Positions 56,251-64,000 of a DNA stretch of 64,000 bases are shown here, piece by piece; position 1 is the first letter of the stretch; every line of letters begins with the position of its first letter. The notes below the pieces were generated by a model, which saw only the letters and a list, made by a program, of their open reading frames with translations, searched no databases and was not told the origin of the DNA. Source of the stretch: Cordilura impudica (Eukaryota > Arthropoda > Insecta > Diptera > Scathophagidae); assembly GCA_963682025.1 (NCBI GenBank), contig OY821518.1:234753836-234817835 (forward strand), read 5' to 3'. A program made the position numbers and the translations under genes.

Positions 56251-56756
56251 ATATACATATATACTAGCTGAGACTTTTAATTATATACGTACAAAAAACT
56301 TGGTAAGGAATTCCAAAAACAGAGGCCTAATTAGGGCATACGTGAACGTAGTAGCTTTCGGCTAAAAATTAATTTGAATTGTTCGTGTGACGAGATGCGT
56401 TAAATATCAAAATGATAAAAGAGGCTTATGAAAAAAAAATGTAACAAAAAAATAATTCTTCTCAAGAAAAATTTTTAAAATACATGAATTTTTCTTTGTA
56501 GCCCCTAAAGTGTAAATCTTTTGCTATAATGCTTTGGTTTACATTTCTTAATTTTTCAACGTAAAACATAAAATGCAACTGCCATACTTTAACACAGGTA
56601 TGAACAATTTCGAAGTTTACTGTTAATATACCACATTGTAGAGACGTTGAAGCTCTTATACATACGAGTACACTCATAGAAATTTTACAGTTGTTTATAA
56701 AATGTAAGTCAATAGTTAAGCTTGTGTTTAACCATAACATATTTGATTTTACTTTT
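56251..56756. other. Unassigned interval
   Basis: No recognised gene or repeat. The 113-codon minus frame at 56462-56803 runs into the end of DINE-like copy 3 and is probably chance. Confidence 0.4.
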
Positions 56757-58366
56757 TTATACCCTTCACTCCAGTGTGCAGAGGGTATATATAAGTTTGT
56801 CATTTCGTTTGTAATAATTAGAAAAAAAAATTGGACCCCATAAAATATATATATTTGTGATCCTTATAACAACCGGAGTTGAAATAGCGATGTCCGTCTG
56901 TCCGTCTGTCCGTCTTTGGAAATCAAGATGACGGCATCAATCGGACAGCTAGGGTGCACGTTGGCAAAAAAAAAAATGATTCACTAACACTCTGAAAAGT
57001 TTGCTATTTAAAATCGTCCAAATGGGTCGATTAGGGCCCGAGATTTGAATGAAGAACAAAAAGAAGTCTTGAAAAAATATAATTTTCTATGTTGTTCTTG
57101 TCACGATCACGCCCTCAATAGAATAGCTAAGGTGATCATTTTTTGTGAGAATGATTCACCAAATTCATGGGAAGATTTCTGTTTCAAAAATAATTAAAAT
57201 CGGTGGAACAGGTTCTGGGAAATCTCTGAAAAAGTTAAAAAAAATGAAAAATATGATGTTTCTATAGTGTTCTTGTTGTTATTCTAAATGTTATATTGTT
57301 GTCATAGCTGGACTTGTTGTTTTTGTTTTTGAGCCTGCCCGCAAAGTTTCAGATCGATTGGGTCACGGGGAAGGGGTTCAAATCGATCCAAAATTTTTTC
57401 GACAAGCAGACACTACGAGCTAATATATGTAAAGGGAGTAAAAATTCAGCAGCATCTAAAGCAAATAATGCTAAAATACCTAGTTGTTAATAAAAAAAAA
57501 ACAATGTAAATTTAGCAAAAAAAAAATTTTATGCATAAATTTATTTAAAGAGAAAAACACAAGAATAACATTTGATGTTGTATTTTTTGTGTGTAATATT
57601 TACATATACATACATACACATATTAAATAGTACAAATAATATACATATATTCTATATATGTATATCCATAATAACTGCATGTTAGAAATAAATCGGTATA
57701 TTATTTTATTTACATCAAATTTTGCAATATTTTGTTGTGGGGAAAATACATTTCTTTTGCATTAACAGAGCGTCACTTCACTTTGCTCAGCGTTACTATG
57801 CCACAGTAGATGGCGCCACAATTTTCGTTCTAATTAACTTTGCAATAGTTATTTCTATTTTAACATGAATGTCAATATTTTCAAATAGATATCATACAGA
57901 ACAATGTTAAGAGTATACATGGACTGGTCTTTTATTTCATACGTTTTTTCATTATTTTTTATATATATGAACATAAGTTTGCCATAATAACTTTTTGTTG
58001 TCTTTACAAAATAGAGTTACCGAGTTCATCAATGAGTTTTTTGCTTTCAAAACAGTTCTACATAGTTATATAGAATTATTATTCTGCTTCACCTACAAAA
58101 TATCTGATTGCGATTACATCTAATTTTTAAAAATTTTTTATAATTACTAAAGCATTATTATTCACATAAATACAAAATTGCACTTTTGCACTTTTTAAAT
58201 TTTCCATTCAAATTTTAGAAAATATCAATTCTAAAAACTGGAATTAAAATTTTCTATTATAAATTAGAAAATATTAATTGAATTTCAGAAAATCATATCA
58301 AAACGTCGCATCAAATTCCAAAAAAAAAAAACACCAAATATGTTTACATTTAAAAAATGTTTACAT

Positions 58367-61300
58367 AAAAAAAAATCAAGTGAGTCCGATCAAAAGGGAG
58401 ATGTGTAATCATCTAATAATTAAAGAAAACATCAACATCATATTTTCCAGTGCATAAAAATAAGTCGATTATGCTGTTTTCTGAAATTCAATTGATGTTT
58501 TCTGAAATTCAATTGATGTTTTCTGAAATACAATTAATGTTCTCAGCAATTCAAATAATGCTTTTTGAAATTCAATTGATCTTTTCTGAAATTCTATTTA
58601 TGTTTTCTGAAATTCAAATGATGTTTTCTGAAATACAATTGATGTTTTCTGATATACAATTGATGTTTTCTGAAACACAATTGATGTTTTTTGAAATTCT
58701 ATTGATGTTTTCTGAAATACAATTGATGTTTTCTGAAACTCGAATGATGTTTTCTGATATTATATTGATGTTTTCTAAAATTCTCTTTATGTTTTCTGAA
58801 ATTCAAATGATGTTTTCTGAAACTCGAATGATGTTTTCTGAAATTATATTGATGTTTTCTGAAATTCTATTTATGTTTTCTGAAATTCAATTGATGTTTT
58901 CTGAAATACAATTGATGTTTTCTGAAATACAATTGATGTTTTCTGAAATTCTATTGATGTTTTCTGAAATTCTATTTATGTTTTCTGAAATTCAAATGAT
59001 GTTTTCTGAAATTATATTGATGTTTTCTGAAATTCTATTTGTGTTTTCTGAAATTCAAATGATGTTTTCTGAAATTATATTGATGGTTTCTGAAATTCAA
59101 TTGATGTTTTCTGAAACTCGAATGATGTTTTCTGAAATTATATTGATGTTTTCTGAAATTCTATTTATGTTTTCTGAAATTCAAATGATGTTTTCTGAAA
59201 TTATATTGATGTTTTCTGAAATTCTATTTATGCTTTCTGAAATTCAAATGATGTTTTCTGAAACTCGAATGATGTTTTCTGAAATTATATTGATGTTTTC
59301 TGAAATTCTATTTATGTTTTCTGAAATTCAATTGATGTTTTCTGAAATACAATTGATGTTTTCTGAAATACAATTGATGTTTTCTGAAATTCTATTGATG
59401 TTTTCTGAAATTCTATTTATGTTTTTTGAAATTCAAATGATGTTTTCTGAAATTATATTGATGTTTTCTGAAATTCTATTTATGTTTTCTGAAATTCAAA
59501 TGATGTTTTCTGAAATTATATTGATGTTTTCTGAAATTCTATTTATGCTTTCTGAAATTCAAATGATGTTTTCTGAAACTCGAATGATGTTTTCTGAAAT
59601 TATATTGATGTTTTCTGAAATTCTATTTATGTTTTCTGAAATTCAATTGATGTTTTCTGAAATACAATTGATGTTTTCTGAAATACAATTGATGTTTTCT
59701 GAAATTCTATTGATGTTTTCTGAAATTCTATTGATGCTTTCTGAAATTCAATTGATGTTTTCTGAAACTCGAATGATGATTTCTGAAATAATATTGATGT
59801 TTTCTGAAATTCTATTTATGTTTTTTGAAATTCAAATGATGTTTTCTGAAATCCTATTGATGTTTTCAGAAATTCAGTTGATGTTTTCTGAAACTCGAAT
59901 GATGTTTTCTGAAATTCTATTTATGTTTTCTGAAATTCAAGTGATGTTTTCTGAAATTCTATTTATGTTTTCTGAAATTCAATTGATGTTTTCTGAAATT
60001 CTATTGATGTTTTCTGAAATTCAATTGATGTTTTCTGAAATTCGAAAGATGTTTTCTGAAATTATATTGCTGTTTTCTGAAATTCTATTTATGTTTTCTG
60101 AAATTCAAGTGATGTTTTCTGAAATTCTATTAATGGTTTCTGAAATTCAATTGATGTTTTCTGAAACTCGAATGATGTTTTCTGAAATAATATTGATGAT
60201 TTCTGAAATTCTATTTATGTTTTTTGATATTCAAATGAAGTTTTCTGAAATTCTATTGATGTTTTCTGAAATTCAGTTGATGTTTTCTGAAATTCTATTT
60301 ATGTTTTCTGAAATTTAAATGATGGTTTCTGAAATACAATTGATGTTTTCTGAAATACAATTGATGTTTTCTGAAATACAATTGATGTTTTTTGAAATTC
60401 TATTGATGTTTTCAGAAATTCAGTTGATGTTTTCTGAAACTCGAATGATGCTTTCTGAATTATATTGATGTTTTCTGAAATTCTATTTATGTTTTCTGAA
60501 ATTCAAGTGATGTTTTCTGAAATTCTATTAATGCTTTCTGAAATTCAATTGATGTTTTCTGAAATTCGAAAGATGTTTTCTGAAATTATATTGCTGTTTT
60601 CTGAAATTCTATTTATGTTTTCTGAAATTCAAGTGATGTTTTCTGAAATTCTATTAATGCTTTCTGAAATTCAATTGATGTTTTCTGAAACTCGAATGAT
60701 GTTTTCTGAAATAATATTGATGATTTCTGAAATTCTATTTATGTTTTTTGAAATTCAAATGAAGTTTTCTGAAATTCCATTGATGTTTTCTGAAATTCAG
60801 TTGATGTTTTCTGAAATTCTATTTATGTTTTCTGAAATTTAAATGATGGTTTCTGAAATACAATTGATGTTTTCTGAAATACAATTGATGTTTTCTGAAA
60901 TACAATTGATGTTTTTTGAAATTCTATTGATGTTTTCAGAAATTCAGTTGATGTTTTCTGAAACTCGAATGATGCTTTCTGAATTATATTGATGTTTTCT
61001 GAAATTCTATTTATGTTTTCTGAAATTCAAGTGATGTTTTCTGAAATTCTATTTATGTTTTCTGAAATTCAATTGATGTTTTCTGAAATTCTATTGATGT
61101 TTTCTGAAATTCAATTGATGTTTTCTGAAATTCGAAAGATGTTTTCTGAAATTATATTGCTGTTTTCTGAAATTCTATTTATGTTTTCTGAAATTCAATT
61201 GATGTTTTCTGAAATTCTATTAATGCTTTCTGAAATTCAATTGATGTATTCTGAAACTCGAATGATGTTTTCTGAAATAATATTGATGATTTCTGAAATT

Positions 61301-62661
61301 CTATTTATGTTTTTTGAAATTCAAATGAAGTTTTCTGAAATTCTATTGATGTTTTCTGAAATTCAGTTGATGTTTTCTGAAATTCTATTTATGTTTTCTG
61401 AAATTCTATTGATGTTTTCTGAAATTATATTTATGTTTTCTGAAATTCAAATGATGTTTTCTGAAATTCAAATGATGTTTTCTGAAATTATATTGATGGT
61501 TTCTGAAATACAATTGATGTTTTCTGAAATTCTATTGATGCTCTGAAATTCAATTGATGTTTTCTGAAACTCGAATGATGTTTTCTGAAATTATATTGAT
61601 GTTTTCTGAAATTCTATTTATGTTTTCTGAAATTCAAATAATGTTTTCTGAAATTATATTGATGTTTTTTGAAATTCTATTAATGTTTTCTGAAATTCAA
61701 GTGATGTTTTCTGCAATTCTATTGATGCTTTCTGAAATTCAATTGATGTTTTCTGAAACTCGAATGATGTTTTCTGAAATTCAAGTGATGTTTTCTGAAA
61801 TTCTATTGATGTTTTCTGAAATTCAATTGATGTTTTCTGAAATTCTATTGATGTTTTCTGAAATTCAGTTGATGTTTTCTGAAACTCGAATGATGTTTTC
61901 TGAAATTATATTGATGTTTTCTGAAATTCTATTTATGTTTTCTGAAATTCAAGTGATGTGTTCTGAAATTCTATTGATGTTTTCTGAAATTCGGTTGATG
62001 TTTTCTGAAACTCGAATGATGTTTTCTGAAATTATATTGATGTTTTCTGAAATTTTATTTATGTTTTCTGAAATTCAAATGATGTTTTCTGAAATTATAT
62101 TGATGTTTTTTGAAGTTCTATTAATGATTTCTGAAATTCAAGTGATGTTTTCTGAAATTCTATTGATGTTTTCTGAAATTCAATTGATGTTTTCTGAAAC
62201 TCGAATGATGTTTTCTGAAATTATATTGATGTTTTCTGAAATTTTATTTATGTTTTCTGAAATTCAAATGATGTTTTCTGAAATTATATTGATGTTTTTT
62301 GAAGTTCTATTAATGATTTCTGAAATTCAAGTGATGTTTTCTGAAATTCTATTGATGTTTTCTGAAATTCAATTGATGTTTTCTGAAACTCGAATGATGT
62401 TTTCTGAAATTATATTGATGTTTTCTGAAATTCAAGTGATGGTTTCTGAAATGCAATTGATGTTCTCTGAAATACAATTGATGTTTTTGAAAGACAATTG
62501 GAAAATGTTTAGAAAGGAACATATCATAATTTTTTCACAAATAAAATCAGATAAAGTCACACCGAGTTACACTTCAGCTCACACCGATGTGTTACGCTGT
62601 TTTTGCGATTGTATTGTGAAACATAAATTTACCCCCCTGCGCGTATAGATGTTTACACATC
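58367..62661 (-). mobile_element. Hairpin-ended satellite-carrier element, copy B
   Basis: Left side (plus strand): A9 tract, then TGAGTCCGATCAAAAGGGAG, ATGTGTAATCATCT and AATAATTAAAGA. Right side: CATAATTTTTTCACAAATAA, GTGTTACGCTGTTTTTGCGA, TTTACCCCCCTGCGCGTATA, GATGTTTACACATC. Both sides match element A (9909-10586) in inverse orientation. DINE-like copies 1 and 2 show the site without it (TTTACATTTAAGAAAAAATA near 7455-7480 and TACATTTAAAGAAATATTGG near 18694-18714). The interior is a 4-kb 21-bp satellite. No transposase. Confidence 0.75.
58477..62483 (+). repeat. 21-bp satellite array, ~190 units
   Basis: Unit TTTTCTGAAA followed by TTCAATTGATG, about 4,007 bp. Variants differ mainly in the six bases before TG: CAATTG, CTATTG, CTATTT, ATATTG, CAAATG, CGAATG, CAAGTG. 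Higher-order copies exist: 315 bp (landmark AAACTCGAATG at 59261 and 59576), 294 bp (58820 and 59114), 524 bp (60437 and 60961, both sharing a one-base deletion GAATTATATTG), and 189 bp (62051 and 62240). Because 21 is a multiple of three, one frame stays open for up to 622 codons (58450-60318) with the heptad MFSEIQL; further open stretches are 60465-60842, 60989-61546 and 61554-62648. These are most likely not genes. Confidence 0.95.
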
Positions 62662-63916
62662 AAAAATATTGACATTCAGGAGAAATTAATAGCTTTTCAA
62701 TAACTTCTTTTAACGATAGTCGAATCGTTAAAAAAGAAATGCAAAATTATCAGTAAAATTTTTAAAAGATATTCGCTATTGTTAAAATCAGCTGTTGTTG
62801 TTATCTAAATGACAACCATTTTTGTGTTTTTTATTCAATCGATAAAAACTTAAATTTTTAGGTTGAAATGTCGTCATACATAAATAAAAATCATAAAATA
62901 GTGAAAATATTTTGATTATATTAAAAAGCTTTTTTATATAAATAAAAAAATTAAATAGCATATTCAATTCATTATTTCATTTTCAAATAAATAGACAGAA
63001 ATATTAGTAAAAAAAAATAGAGATATTAAACATAAACATAAAATCATCCTGTCAAACACGAAGTAATTTGTTTTTTCTTATTCTTCTTTGTGTTTTTCGC
63101 TTATTTTGACAGAGATGCCACTCGTTTACAATTTAAATAAATTGGAAAATAGATTTTTCGACTGTCGTTAAGATGTATGTACTTAGTGAATCACTTAATC
63201 CTTAGTGCAAACAACAATAGCTGTCGATATATTTTGCGATTGTCGGATCGTTGAAATTTACAGAATCACACTACAGAAAACATTAATTTAAATTCAATGA
63301 ATTTTAGAAAACCTCAGATGATATTTAAGAATTGCTAACATAAAAATTGTTACATAAATAAACGCAATTTGATGAGAATGTTATTTTTTATATATAAATT
63401 TTCACAATTTTTTTTGGATGAAAATTTGAAGTTTTTCAGAAAATAAAGATTACAAATTATTTTATTTAAAATGTTTGGAACTTTTGGTTTTTTGCGTTTG
63501 ATTATTTATTATTATAAATTTATTCTCTATGTTTTCCAAATATGGCAATATTTTAATAAAAAAGTTGAGAGAGTTTTTTTTTTTGGTTAATATTATGTTA
63601 CTCCCTCCGACCTATATGGCTGCAATGAAGAAATATTTGGCCAGTTAAAAAAAACTATACAGCCATCTCCAAGTAGCACGATTTAATGTATATAGCCACC
63701 CTACACAACCATTAACTTTGCAATGGAGGTTTGGGCGAGCTATTTAATTAGCAAACTCTAAACTAAACGAGAAGTTATGTCTTTTAACCGGAAACGCATG
63801 CATATAGGAAACGCATGCATATTTTTCCAATATTTCGTTTACATTTATTATCAATACTCAAACCGAGGTGGAGGGTATCAAAGATTCGGCACAGCGGAAT
63901 TTAACACTCTTACTTG

Positions 63917-64000
63917 GTATAAGTAGCAACAGCTACTCTTAGTTTTTTCTGTTTCTTCTATCTGGATGATTGTACTTGCAAAATTCTTTGAGTGTTCCTA
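63917..64000. other. Window end, unassigned
   Basis: Short flank after DINE-like copy 3; nothing recognised. Confidence 0.4.

Larger units (their letters stand above)
56757..63916 (+). mobile_element. DINE-like (Helentron-derived) element, copy 3, full length
   Basis: 7.16 kb with both ends. The 5' end TATACCCTTCACTCCAGTGT then GCAGAGGGTATA forms a hairpin, followed by a GTCTGTCC tract at 56890-56915. The 3' end has GGTGGAGGGTATCAAAGATT, a hairpin (ATTCGGCACAGCGGAAT, one mismatch) and CTTACTTG at 63916. This parallels the INE-1-like A family although the sequence between is unrelated. The 4.3-kb satellite carrier (58367-62661) lies inside; without it the element is about 2.9 kb. No protein is encoded. 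Confidence 0.8.

Noticed and set aside
56462..56803. 113-codon minus-strand frame as a gene
   Set aside because: No motifs, and its start overlaps the terminal hairpin of DINE-like copy 3.
58450..60318. A 622-residue repetitive protein gene
   Set aside because: The frame is open only because the satellite unit is 21 bp; variable sites are amino-acid changing, and there is no coding sequence outside the array.
58477..62483. CRISPR array
   Set aside because: The 21-bp units are contiguous without spacers, in a fly-type genome.

Overview
The window looks like repeat-rich, non-genic DNA of a higher fly. It is very A+T-rich and contains no tRNA, rRNA or convincing single-copy host gene. Its repeats are dipteran in type: INE-1/DINE-1-like (Helentron-derived) interspersed elements with a GTCC microsatellite, several Helitrons, a 412/mdg1-type LTR retrotransposon, jockey-, RTE- and I-type LINEs, and piggyBac-, Tc1-, pogo- and Harbinger-like DNA elements. 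A calyptrate fly is my best guess; that is an inference from repeat style only. Most short reading frames here are chance translations of interspersed repeats.

Layout. 1-2.6 kb: 5' part of a minus-strand 412/mdg1-like element (broken gag, small membrane ORF, tRNA-Arg-type primer site, LTR). 3.1-8.6 kb: DINE-like copy 1, split by a 3.66-kb composite Helitron (3450-7109). 8.6-10.6 kb: degenerate minisatellite, a Helitron helicase fragment and a small hairpin-ended element filled with an A-rich array. 12.7-17.5 kb: Helitrons with a 140-bp minisatellite, repeatedly invaded by INE-1-like elements. 17.6-20.1 kb: DINE-like copy 2 with a Harbinger-type MITE. 21.5-22.6 kb: LINE remnant and a tandem repeat. 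22.9-27.3 kb: second composite Helitron, opposite strand. 31-35.5 kb: I-like LINE, piggyBac-like pseudogene and MITEs. 39-41.6 kb: RTE-like LINE. 44.2-50.2 kb: MITE, Tc1-like remnant, INE-1-like copy and a long jockey-type LINE. 50.96-53.77 kb: a DNA transposon with inverted repeats of about 575 bp and an unusual transposase. 56.8-63.9 kb: DINE-like copy 3, containing a 4.3-kb hairpin-ended element built around a 4-kb 21-bp satellite.

Two things stand out. First, one hairpin-ended element family occurs twice (9909-10586 and 58367-62661) with matching termini but unrelated internal tandem arrays, so it looks like a mobile carrier of satellite DNA. Second, several repeats are present in more than one copy, so insertions can be read against empty sites inside the same window (Helitron 3450-7109, MITE 18893-19003, INE-1-like copies 16056-16416 and 16555-17341, satellite carrier 58367-62661). 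The long-TIR transposon at 50959-53765 is the best candidate for a poorly described transposase family.

All family names come from motif recognition by eye; no search was run. Coordinates of degenerate repeats are approximate.
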